Source: Azolla caroliniana
Lineage: Eukaryota > Polypodiophyta
Assembly (NCBI GenBank): GCA_043228905.1
Contig: JBHGNT010000010.1
Location: 9,052,001 to 9,116,000, forward strand
Length of the DNA: 64,000 nucleotides
Direction: 5' to 3'
Shown: piece by piece, positions 29,144-38,650 of the stretch
Position numbering within the stretch: position 1 is the first letter of the stretch
Layout of the letters: the number at the start of each line of letters is the position of its first letter
Position numbers and translations under genes: made by a program
The notes under the pieces: model-generated
What the model was told of the DNA's origin: nothing
Seen by the model: the letters and a program-made list of their open reading frames with translations, nothing else
Databases searched by the model: none

Positions 29144-29860
29144 TGTCGGGGTTGCTACGCCCTTGCGTGTAGAAAGGAGGAGGGACCACGGGGGTCTTGA
29201 ACCGAAGAACAAGAGAGAGAGAGATAAGAGAGAGAGACCCCGATTACACAGAACCGAAGTTCCGATTGCGCAGAACCGACGATTACACAGGGACACGGCC
29301 CAACAAACAGAGAACACAAATAAACGCCGACGCAGATGGACGCAACAACGAAAGATATGTACTTATGAATGCAAGAAAATAACAGACTAAAGTACTACAA
29401 CCCTCAGTGGGGCACGAAATAGATACTAACGAAAACGAACAGGGCGGCGAACAGATGCCGACCCCTGTATGTCGCGACGCACAGAAAGGGGAAACAGGTC
29501 GGAGGTGCTGCAGGACGCACTCGGGCGTTCCACGGAACAGCGCAAGCCTCCTCGAAACCTGCACAGGTACGCGATGGAGCAGAAGACAGAGAGAGCAGGA
29601 GTGAGAGAGAGGCTCCGAAATCGGTTCGGCAGCACTTCGTCCTCTCCGCGGGAGATGTCCGACTTCTATTCTTCCTCTTCCTTTTATAGCCCGTCAAGAG
29701 GCCGTTTGGCATTAACTGCATACCAACCGAATCTGCCCACCTAGGATCCTCGTATGTACCTACTTCGTCCTTAGGTACTTCTTGGCGCGCGTGTGTGTGT
29801 AGAGCCGTTTCCCACGCCTTGTTCCTCCGATTCCTCTTGTGGGCGGTTTTCTTCACGACA
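29144..29860 (-). repeat. 5' LTR of TE7
   Basis: 717 bp, apparently identical to 22697-23413. Confidence 0.93.
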
Positions 29861-30074
29861 ACGTGTCAATACTTTTGTTAGTCCATATGGACTTGTATAA
29901 AAGTGCTCACTGAGCACATCCTATGTACGAACTGAGTATTATTTTTGAATTGAGTTTGTGTGCATTCTCTCTCTCTCTCTCTCTCTCCCGCGTACTGTGT
30001 ATATTCAAGCTCTCCATTAAACCTGTGTTTTTGTATTCGGTTTTCTATTGCTTCCGCACCCTATTCTTTTCACA
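29861..30074 (+). repeat. 3' LTR of TE2, second part
   Basis: Resumes with ACGTGTCAATACTT and ends TTTTCACA, then TSD AGGAT (30075-30079). Its CT tract is shorter than that of the 5' LTR. Confidence 0.9.
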
Positions 30075-30079
30075 AGGAT

Positions 30080-30689
30080 TTACAAAATACTTTGGAGATG
30101 GTCTAAGATTTCCATTGACAATATCCCCTTAAGCCAAGGGGCGGTTTGGGAAGGCGGCGTAAGAGGGGGGATAATGTCACACTCTAAACTCGAACCTCTG
30201 ACTTTTAACACACATAGTACATTGTGTTGTGTTAACAATCATATGGAAACTCTTGTGAATTGTCCACATTCGATTGTGAACTTGTATATATTGTAGAATC
30301 TACTATATAGTACATTCGAGAATATTCTAGTTATTTGTATATTCTTGAATTATTCTGTGGTATATTCTCGAGTATATTCTAGAGATATTCATTCTCAGAA
30401 ATTGTATAAATACTTGTAACATCCTTGGTCCCTTTCAAGGGATTCAACACCAATCATTGACACATCAATCTAGTATTCTCGTTTTGCCTCATCTTTGTCT
30501 CCTTGATCTTTATTTCTGTCTTCATGCCCTCATGTTGCTCACAACATCTAGAGTTCCTAGCCTCATCACATCTAGCACCAAGTTCATTCGCCGTTCGTAG
30601 CCCCATCATCTCTGCTCTGTCCTAGTCCGCACTTGGTGTGTCTGTGACAACCTCGTCCTCCAAGCCCATGGGGCCGATCTGCCTCCACG
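30080..30689. other. No gene; AT-rich, possible LTR fragment
   Basis: From about 30294 the sequence has repeated GAATATTCTAG-type motifs and a TATA-like TGTATAAATACTTG (about 30403-30417), as in an LTR promoter. I find no partner LTR or primer site, so this is only a suggestion. No coding frame is supported. Confidence 0.35.
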
Positions 30690-31087
30690 TCAACTGAAGA
30701 AGTCGACACATCTGATAAAGTCGAAACAAGCTGCAACGTTGGCAGAGTCAAGAAGGACAAAGCCGACTGGAAGAAGAAGGCCAAGACCTGGACATGTTCT
30801 GATGTGGTAAAGGGCCTGAAGGTTGAAGACGAATTGGAGACAACCAATTCAGACAAGAGTTGGAAATCGGAGGCACTTGATTCGGATGAGCCGGATCAAC
30901 TCAAGTCCAAATGGACAAGGAGGCAGCGGAAGTCGACACCAACATGGAGGGACCAACGGGTCGAGGAGCACCGAAGTTGCAACATCGAAGGAGTTGAGAA
31001 GGCCCTTATGAGCAGACAAGCCGACCGAGAAGGTCGAGATGTGCGGAGGTTCGAGCAGTTGTTGGCAATAGAGGTTCTCAACCCTCT
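30690..31087 (+). pseudogene. Charged Copia tail fragment related to TE2
   Basis: Encodes a stretch with DELETTNSDKSWKSEA and KWTRRQRKSTP followed by MSRQADREGRDVRRFEQ, matching the extra C-terminal tail of TE2 (about 22170-22400) in order and composition. RNase H itself is not seen upstream. Its right end meets a minus-strand primer site and LTR, so it lies at a rearrangement junction. Confidence 0.65.
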
Positions 31088-31100
31088 CACTTTGATACCA

Positions 31101-31483
31101 TGTTAAAGATATTGTGTGGAAGCTTGTAGACAAACCGGCTCATCCGTATAACAAGATGGATGGATGTATGTATTAACAAGAAGTGGAGAACAATTAGAAC
31201 GATATGAGCATTACAAAGGAGATTAACCAACTCCTTATAAAGTAGGAGGGTGCTTTATATAAGGTCACTCTCTCTCTACACACACTCTCTCTAGAACCTT
31301 GGGGAACGTGGAGACTCATTAGTTATAGGGAATATGGAACTCATTAGTTATGTGTCATACAATATGATTTTATGACACATAGTTAATGTGTCGAAAGTAA
31401 TGGTGACTTTTGACCTTTGAGTGCTCATAGATTCTCAAAAGGTATGTTCACACACTAGACTAGGTTGATCTTGATTCCCAACA
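31101..31483 (-). repeat. Copia-type LTR with primer site, minus strand
   Basis: 383 bp, TGTTGGGAATC ... CTTTAACA on the minus strand. TGGTATCAAAG (31100-31090) follows it directly, then a leader resembling that of TE2 (GAGGGTTGAGAACCTCT against GAGGGTCGAGAACCTCT). On the other side, 31484-31497, is a purine-rich GTCTTGAAGGGAAG on the same strand. Having a primer site on one side and a polypurine tract on the other suggests recombination. Confidence 0.65.
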
Positions 31484-31708
31484 CTTCCCTTCAAGACTCA
31501 AAATTGCTTCTACACCAAGAAAATTGTACATATATTTTCCCTAATTCACGACTTAATCCTAGTTTACATAATGATAGGTCCAATGTGGTCCCACAACATG
31601 TATAGGGGCTTTGTGGTGCAGAAGACCGATTTTGAACAAGAAGGGGTTCTTTGAAGAACATATTAGGGTTGCTCTAGGTTTCATAGGATTTTGCGATGGC
31701 AAAAGGGG

Positions 31709-32050
31709 CCAAAATACAATTCAATACCCTAATTGTCGTTTCCTTATACAAGGGAATTGAGTGAGCCAATACTTATGCAAGTTGGATAATCCTATCCAAG
31801 GCATGTTTGAAGAGCAATGTGTGGAGTACCACATATATAGGGGACATGTTGCACAACAAGGGACATGGCAAAGTACGGGCCAAAATACAATTCAATAACC
31901 GAGTTGTCATTTCCTCATACAAGGCAATTGGGTGGGGCACTACTTATGCAACTTGGATAATCCTATCCAAGGATAAATTGAGGAGCCGTTCATGAAGTTG
32001 AGCATATAGATGAGACATGTTGCACAAGTCAAACAAGAAGGGACAAATAT
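31709..32050. repeat. Imperfect tandem duplication, about 170-bp unit
   Basis: GCCAAAATACAATTCAATA recurs at about 31708 and 31878, followed in both copies by TTGTCNTTTCCT, ATACAAGG, TTATGCAA, TTGGATAATCCTATCCAAGG and GACATGTTGCACAA. No coding sequence is supported. Confidence 0.75.
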
Positions 32051-33290
32051 CCATGTAGTGCCCAAAGCACTTGAAGAAATACATGAGAAGGATTTACAAG
32101 GGGAGAGGAAGAATACATGAGTTGGTATTAAGGCCATGATATGGTACAAGTAGCCGAAGGAGAAAACATAGGTAGTGGGAAGGAACCATGATGGTGCGAT
32201 ACTTTGTAGACTTCAACTCATAGTTGGAAGTCGTGCAATGGAGTGGGATTTTGTATTTTGTATAGTTGCACTTCATATATATGTGTGTGTGTGTGTGTGT
32301 GTAGAATATGCATATATATGAATAATGAGACTATCCATGACAACATTTTCCGCCTACAAATTGCCTTTACCCACAACCAAAGTTTTGAAACAATGACATT
32401 GTGATGAATAAGATTTAGATCATGCATACCAATCTTTTTAGAACAACTTTTGCACAAGCCAAGAATCAAACCACTATGGTTGTGACAAGTAACTTAAAAA
32501 ATGACTTGATCCAATTCTATTAATGGTTGCACTACTTTTGGGAATCCAATTCTATTATAAGAAATGAAACATAAGAGTGCCTAAGTGCAATCGGAGCAAA
32601 AAGTAGTGATCCTTAAAATTGAGAATTAAAATCAAATACATTGATGAGATCATGCACATGAATGATGTGGCTTTATTATTCATGAAAGGTTTCGAAATAA
32701 TAATATTCATTGAATATCTTGTAGGGTTTACGGTTATTGTGTGAAGACATACTAGGCAATTGAAAGGTAGGTTTCTTTGCCACTTTGTGGAATGTTATCA
32801 CTTGAGATCCAAGTATGTGAGTTGGTAAGGCATCATATTCGTTCACGTTTTCAATTGGGGCATTTTCTGTCACACGACTTCTCAACGACTATAGTATCTT
32901 AAGATTTGAACATCATCTATCAACGACTTATATGCAATGTTTTTTCTTCTTCTTGTAAATAGTACGGTTCTCATTCATGGACGAAAACTTTTAAAAGAAC
33001 TCTACCCGTAAACTATTGGAAACATATCATTTCCTCAAGTCGCAATATAATAAGGGTTGCGTGAGCCTTGCTTAATTTCAAGAGTATGCAAGGCGGTTGG
33101 ACAAGAAGGGAGTACAATGTACATACTCATCCTTAAGAGATGAAGGGTGTTCCCCCTCAATGTATTACAACAATGTCCATATTTAGTTGGATTGAAGGCG
33201 ATAAGAATTGAGATTGAATTAGCCGATATTGGTGATCCTACATTAGATCGGGCGATGCATGCACAATTGGGAGTATATGGCTAATCACAC
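32051..33290. other. No gene seen; AT-rich intergenic DNA
   Basis: Contains a short GT microsatellite at about 32281-32302 and unremarkable low-complexity sequence. The small open frames show no family motif. Confidence 0.5.
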
Positions 33291-33294
33291 AGAT

Positions 33295-33388
33295 GCACAC
33301 CCACACATGTACACACACACACATGTACACACACGCACACGCACACGCACACGCACATGCACACGCACGCACGCGCACACACACACAC

Positions 33389-33424
<36 letters not shown>
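33295..33424. repeat. CA/CG-interrupted dinucleotide microsatellite
   Basis: (CA)n with CACG variants over about 130 bp. It is the start of the first copy of a duplicated block upstream of C4H. Frames translating it as Cys-Val or His-Thr repeats are artefacts. Confidence 0.9.
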
Positions 33425-33426
<2 letters not shown>

Positions 33427-33848
33427 GAGGAAGCTTTAATTGGGTATGCCGGCCCGAAAAAAAACGATTTATTTCTATCGACAAACCATCTAACAACCCA
33501 AACCATATAGTAGCAATGACGGGGACTGTAGAGAGATAAATCTTCACATATTGCATCAGAAATTCTTCTTGTTGTTCTTTTTTTATCTCCCCCTCTTCCC
33601 TCTTCCCTCTCCTACCAAATCCTTTGCATCCTACCAAAAAGAAAAGAAAAGCCTCCTTGTCGATCCTTTCCTCCCGAAAAGTTAGGAAATTACTTTTAGA
33701 TTCAAGGATTTGGAATCGTACAATACAACTTCTTTTCACTCTGCCGGTGGCGAGTACATCTAATACACCGGCCAGTACATCTAATAATCGGTTATAATCG
33801 AACCGGATCGACTAATTTCATATAAGTGATGCCAATCGCGATGAATAT

Positions 33849-33922
33849 AGGGATGTAGCGCAGTTCGGTACGGCGTTTGTTTTGGGTACAAGATGCCACA
33901 GGTTCAAATCCCATCATCCCTA
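33849..33922 (+). pseudogene. tRNA-Pro(UGG)-like pseudogene, organellar type
   Basis: 74 nt with a perfect 7-bp acceptor stem (AGGGATG with CATCCCT), discriminator A, an anticodon loop TTTGGGT carrying TGG, and GGTTCAAATCC in the T arm. The order and sequence match plastid/mitochondrial-type trnP-UGG rather than a nuclear proline tRNA. The T stem has two adjacent mismatches (ACAGG against CCCAT) and the D arm is altered, so it is probably a nuclear relic of organelle DNA. Recognition of the organellar type is from memory of trnP. Confidence 0.72.
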
Positions 33923-33965
33923 TTTTCTTATCAATGGGCACAAATCATGGAGGTTAGGGGGTGGT

Positions 33966-34232
33966 ATAAAAAGAAAGTCAGATGGGTGAGCCTACGCTCT
34001 CGTCATCAGGTGACGTCATAATCCATTGAAGGGTCAACCGTGGGGGGGGGGGGGGGGGGGCGTCCCACACTTGTGCACACATGCGGACAACACATACATA
34101 TATATACATATGCAGTGTACACACACACAAGCTTTAACAGGGTAATGCCGGCCATTGGAAAGAACGTCAGAGAATGAGGCCATGCTCTCGTCATCAGGCG
34201 ACGTCATTAAGCGTTGAATAGTCAACCGCCCA
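33966..34232 (+). promoter_or_regulatory. Duplicated bZIP/W-box module upstream of C4H
   Basis: The block CTCTCGTCATCAGG(T/C)GACGTCAT occurs at about 33995-34018 and 34186-34208. Each is followed within about 25 bp by a TTGAC-core W-box in reverse orientation (GGTCAACCG and AGTCAACCG). The GACGTCA core is a bZIP site (the first copy is a perfect TGACGTCA palindrome). Both copies lie within about 500 bp upstream of the C4H start codon. A regulatory role is inferred from motif and position only. Confidence 0.5.
34042..34060 (+). repeat. Poly(G) run of 19
   Basis: A G19 homopolymer directly after the first bZIP/W-box copy. Its length may be affected by sequencing error. Confidence 0.7.
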
Positions 34233-34250
34233 CTCCCCCGCCGCAGCCGT

Positions 34251-34266
34251 ACCTTTAAAACCTACC
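34251..34266 (+). promoter_or_regulatory. C4H core promoter: TATA-like and AC element
   Basis: TTTAAAA (34254-34260) is directly followed by and overlaps ACCTACC (34260-34266), the AC element bound by R2R3-MYB regulators of phenylpropanoid genes. The transcribed leader after it has a CT tract (about 34299-34326). The transcription start is not known. Confidence 0.5.
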
Positions 34267-34293
34267 AAGACTCTCACCTCTTCTCCTCAATTT

Positions 34294-34325
<32 letters not shown>

Positions 34326-34486
34326 CCAGGGCCATCTCCCCTCTGAAAGCAAGAATCACATCACCATTTAGTACATACATACATACATAGTTAGTTAGTT
34401 ATTTAAAGTAGCAAGCAAAAGGAAAGAGAGCAGAGAGCAATCGACAATAAGAATAATCAATCAATCAATCATAAAAGTGGGAAGAA

Positions 34487-36415
34487 ATGGCGACGGCGGC
34501 AGCGCTGCTGCAGCTCCTCTCTCCATTTGGGGGAGGCGGAAGCCTCTCTCTCGACACCCTCCTCATCTCCCTCCTCCTCCTGGTCGTCGCTGGCCTCGCC
34601 CTCTTCCAGCTGTCCAAGCCCAAGCTCCGGCTCCCCCCGGGCCCCTTGGCCCTCCCCATCTTCGGCAACTGGCTCCAGGTCGGCGATGACCTCAACCACC
34701 GCAACCTCTCGGACATGGCCTGCAAGTACGGCGACGTCTTCCTCCTCCGCATGGGCCAGCGCAACCTCGTCGTCGTCTCCTCCCCGGACCTCGCCAAGGA
34801 GGTCCTCCACACCCAGGGCGTCGAGTTCGGCTCCCGCACCCGCAACGTCGTCTTCGACATCTTCACCGGCAACGGCCAGGACATGGTCTTCACCGTCTAC
34901 GGCGACCACTGGCGCAAGATGCGCCGCATCATGACCGTCCCCTTCTTCACCAACAAGGTCGTCCAGCAGTCCAGGGTCTTCTGGGAAGAGGAGGTGGACC
35001 TCGCCATCGCTGACCTCAAGGCCAATCCCGATGCCGCCACCTCTGGGGTTGTCATCCGCCGCCGCCTCCAGATGCTCATGTACAACAACATGTACCGCAT
35101 GATGTTCGGACGCAGGTTCGAGCGCGAGGATGACCCCCTCTTCGTCGAGCTCAAGCGCCTCAATGGCGAGCGCAGCCGCCTCGCCCAGAGCTTCGAGTAC
35201 AATTATGGCGACTTCATCCCCATCCTCCGTCCTTTCCTCAAGAAATACCTCCACCTCTGCCAGAAGGTCAAAGACGAACGCCTCAAGCTCTTCAAGGACT
35301 ACTTCCTCGATGAACGCAAGTAAGTTCTGTTCTCTTTCTTCTCCCCCCTCCCCTTTGAATTTCTCATCTTCAACCCTAATGCTCCTCCTTAGATCTGATC
35401 TGATCTCATCCGATCTGGCCCCGATCTAATCCTTTGACGATCTGGCAGGAAGCTGAACAGCATCAGACCTCCATCAAACGACGAGAAGGTTGCCATCGAT
35501 CACATCCTTGATGCTCAGAAGAACGGCGAAATCAACGAAGACAACGTCCTATACATCATCGAGAACATCAACGTTGCAGGTAAACCCTCCTTCCCCCCCA
35601 TAAAAACACTTCCTCCCTAAAATCTCAATACACATGCTCAATTCTCTGCGTGAAGAGATCTGTATGTAGCAAAATATAGATATCCTGTCCTGACATGACA
35701 TGAAATGACAACATTTCTAGCTTATCATCATCTCTGTTAACTTAACATCTGTTTCTTTCTTACTACCTATATGCTTGCTCTGTGGTGGCTTCTCATGATG
35801 AATGTTGAATGGGTTCCTACAGCCATCGAAACGACCCTTTGGTCTGTGGAGTGGGGACTAGCAGAGCTGGTGAACAACCCCGACATCCAGAAGAAGGTGC
35901 GGGACGAGCTGAACACTGTGCTTGGCCATGGAAAGCTCATAACGGAACCAGATATCCCCAATTTGCCCTACTTCCACGCAGTGATCAAGGAGACATTGAG
36001 GAAGCACATGGCCATTCCCCTGCTGGTGCCTCACATGAACTTGAAGCAGGCTAAGCTGGCTGGGTATGACATCCCTGCAGAGAGCAAGATCCTGGTGAAT
36101 GCTTGGTACCTCGCCAACAACCCTGACTGGTGGGACAAGCCCGAGGAGTTCCGGCCCGAGAGGTTCTTGGGCGCCGAGAAGATCGAAGCGAATGGGAATG
36201 ACTTCAGATTTCTGCCATTCGGAGTAGGCAGGAGAAGCTGCCCCGGCATCATTCTAGCCATCCCTATCCTCTCCATCGTGCTTGGCCGCCTCGTTCAATC
36301 ATTCGAGCTTCTGCCACCACCTGGCCAGAGCAAGATCGACATGACAGGGAGGGCCGGACAATTCAGCTTAAACATCAAAACACATTCCACTGTGGTATGC
36401 AAGCCACTTCTCTAA
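34487..36415 (+). CDS. C4H: Trans-cinnamate 4-monooxygenase (C4H, CYP73A)
   Basis: Second enzyme of the phenylpropanoid pathway: NADPH-P450-reductase-dependent 4-hydroxylation of trans-cinnamate to p-coumarate at the ER membrane. Exons are 34487-35319, 35449-35579 and 35823-36415, with GT-AG introns of 129 and 243 bp at positions usual for the family. The product is 518 residues, slightly longer than the usual 505, the extra lying in the N-terminus. Visible features: membrane anchor (about 22-42), PPGP hinge (50-53), I-helix AAIETT (about 321-326), ExxR E378-R381, and the heme loop [10 protein letters not shown] with Cys461. SRS5 reads [18 protein letters not shown], where C4H normally has LR (class I) or [14 protein letters not shown] and the GQFSL C-terminus look class I. 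Exon 1 is strongly GC-rich. No frameshift or stop is present and the gene looks functional. Confidence 0.95.
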
Positions 36416-37384
36416 GTTGGAGCATCCTGGCATTCACAGGGTTTAAATACATGATAATGATGCTTAACAACCACTCAATTATTGTATCACCTCAAAATGC
36501 TTTTTGTTCTCTTGTTTCTTGAACATATATATATATTGAAGATGGAGCATATATATCTAAGCAGTATAGTGTTTTTGAGTCACTAGTTTTCCCTAAGATT
36601 TGATCCTCGGACACGTTGAGCATCGAAATCACATAGTAATTCTCGTGCATCAATTGTGGGCACATGTAATGTATGTATGGAAGTACTTTGAATAATCATA
36701 TAGTATTTCTGGTTGATCAATCTTCCCGTGCAAATGTGTGTATCTACAAGCGGAACATATGCATTTGGAGTGATTTGGAAATGATCATGTATTAATTCTT
36801 CCTTGTCATTGGGCAAATGTATGTGTTTACAAGAGCTTTGGAAATCATATGCAACTTCTCATCACTCGTGGGTAAATGGGTCTACAAGTAGTTTTCGGAA
36901 ATCGCGGGGATCCTCTCCTCCACAATGTGGCATAATAAGTTGTAGTTAGGGCATTGTGAATTATCTATCCATTTCCAAGACATCTTTAGTATCAATGATG
37001 GCCCTCTCCATGTAAGTCAAAACATTCAAGGTGATCTTGAGTTTTGTGGTAGTCAATTTTCATGTTCTCTGACTCAATTCTCACGAGTACAAAGCCCATG
37101 TCATGACTCCTAAAAGTAATGAGGTATCTATCATTCACATCAGTTGTACAAAGGAAGTGTGGCTGTTTTGAGTAAACAGGTATCAATATGGTAAGTAGAT
37201 GCAATCGAACTGAAGAATTTAATGAATTTGTCCTATCTCTACTTTCCATTCTGTTTAATACGATGTAAGAATTTTCACTCCTATTAGATACTCCAAGTTT
37301 TTGGAAAGACTTTGGAGAGGCCTGTTGTTGAGGTCCATGTCGTTGCATTTTGTTGAATATTATAACAAATGATAGGTTATTTCT
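36416..37384. repeat. C4H downstream DNA with short degenerate tandem repeats
   Basis: Within about 36625-36905 a 75-95 bp motif recurs three to four times: AATTCT near the start, a CNTGGGCAAATG-like core, then TCTACAAG or TTTACAAG and TTTGGAAAT. No gene is supported. The C4H polyadenylation site must lie in the first few hundred bases but no single signal stands out. Confidence 0.5.
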
Positions 37385-38650
37385 CATTTTCAATGGGAAT
37401 TTTTTAATGGATTTCTCACCATTGTCAATAACAAAATTCTTTTCCCATTAGAAGTGTATTTATTTGATTGACATTGATCCCTCAATGAAATCTAGTGGTA
37501 CAAAGGCGTACATTATCCCTTATCAAAATAATCTCAAATTCTACCATAACCTCAAGTTGACTGGTCATTATATGTGTTATCATCTGTAACATGCCAATAA
37601 TTGAAAACCATGCTTTAACTTTTGACTTTTCAATGCCACATAGAAACAAAATAAAATTGTAATGTTGATTAAATATAAATATGTTGAAGCTAAAGTAAGG
37701 CACCATAAGATAAGATGGACCGGTCATCACATGTGAAGCAAGGCACCATAAGCTAAGATGGACCGGTCATCATATGTGTTGTTACCCATGTCATATCCCA
37801 TTTTGAATGAAATTTGTTGATCAGATTCCTCAATCTTCTTAAGATACATAAAAAAACATCTCAATTTGTATATCAACAATGATCAAAAATTGGGTAACTT
37901 TTGATTTTTTGTTTGACTTAGAAGTGACCTAGAACAAAGATGTTTCACTTTAAACTAAACAATATTGGAAGCATTAAAAGAAAGCCCCATAAGTTTAAGT
38001 GGATTAATCACTACATCTAATGCCCCACGCTCCCCTATCTCTCTCACTTTCAATGGAAATCTTTTATCAATTTTTTTACCATTCTGAATATGATTCAATC
38101 TTGTCCCTCAAGCAGATTTGACCCTCAATTATGAAAAGAAATCAAATTGATTCGACAATTCTTATTGCCCCTTTCGTAAAATACCTTCAATTTAAAAAAT
38201 GCCAAAGGATTCACTATTTTGTAAATTTTGACTTTTTGTGTAGCTTAGAAGCAACACATGACAATGTTGGTTCACCTTAAATCAAAAAATATTGGAAGCT
38301 AAAGAAAGCTCAATAAGTTCAAGTAGATCAGTCATTGTATGTGATGGTACCACGGTCCTATCTCATTTTCAATGCAAACCTTTCCCTAAATTTCACATAT
38401 TATAATACCATAAATCTTATTCCATTAGAGATGTGATTTGAAGTCCTCAATTATTAAAAATCTTATGGCACATCACTTTATACTATTCACAAAAAGTACC
38501 CCAAACTTGGTAATGCCAAATATTGGAAATTTGGTTACCTTTATTTATTTTTATATAACTCATAGAAATCAACATACCATGATAATTCATGTTAAATTGA
38601 AAGACATTGGAAGGTGAAGAAATCTCCTTAAGTTCAAGTACATCTATGGC
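37385..38650. repeat. Degenerate satellite-like array, 250-415 bp spacing
   Basis: Blocks recur in order: a (TTTT)CAATGNNAANTTTT segment near 37382, 37797, 38045 and 38362; a TTGACTTTTTNNNTANCTTAGAA-type segment near 37620, 37910, 38228 and 38540; and an ATATTGGAAGCTAAA ... CCATAAGTTCAAGTGGATCAGTCAT segment following each. A recent 40-bp duplication (AAGCAAGGCACCATAAG, GATGGACCGGTCATCA) is nested at about 37700-37775. No coding potential is seen. Confidence 0.65.

Larger units (their letters stand above)
22697..29860 (-). mobile_element. TE7: complete, very young Ty3/Gypsy element
   Basis: Two 717-bp LTRs (22697-23413 and 29144-29860) look identical base for base by eye, so the insertion is recent. 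The 4-bp duplication ACGT is at 22693-22696 and 29861-29864. On the minus strand the LTR is followed by AAGA or a similar short spacer and TTGGTGAACCCGAC as primer site (about 29130-29142). A polypurine AGGTGGGGGCGGA lies before the 3' LTR (23414-23426). Two long open frames, gag-protease and RT-RNase H-integrase, overlap in the -1 phase. It sits inside the TE2 3' LTR. A second, degraded family member is at 47385-60168. Confidence 0.93.
2082..30074 (+). mobile_element. TE2: degraded Ty1/Copia element hosting the whole nest
   Basis: The 5' LTR is 2082-2525. The 3' LTR is split into 22483-22696 and 29861-30074 by TE7. The target duplication AGGAT is at 2077-2081 and 30075-30079. The primer site TGGTATCAGAGC follows the 5' LTR directly (2526-2537), and a polypurine tract CTTAAGGGGGAG precedes the 3' LTR (22471-22482). 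The coding order gag, protease, integrase, RT, RNase H is Copia. The frame has many stops and the protease motif is altered, so the element is dead. TE3 (in gag), TE6 (in protease) and TE7 (in the 3' LTR) inserted into it. With the nested DNA removed it would be a typical 5-6 kb Copia. Confidence 0.93.

Noticed and set aside
30290-30560. Complete LTR element right of TE2
   Set aside because: Only promoter-like AT motifs; no partner LTR, primer site or TSD found.
33238-33739. Cys-Val and His-Thr rich frames
   Set aside because: Translations of the CA microsatellite.
34042-34060. G-quadruplex regulating C4H
   Set aside because: A single G run whose length may be a sequencing artefact; no spaced G-tracts of the usual type.
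34465-35254. Long open frames antisense to C4H exon 1
   Set aside because: They mirror the GC-rich coding strand and show only low-complexity acidic/hydrophobic composition. The sense frame is a clear P450.
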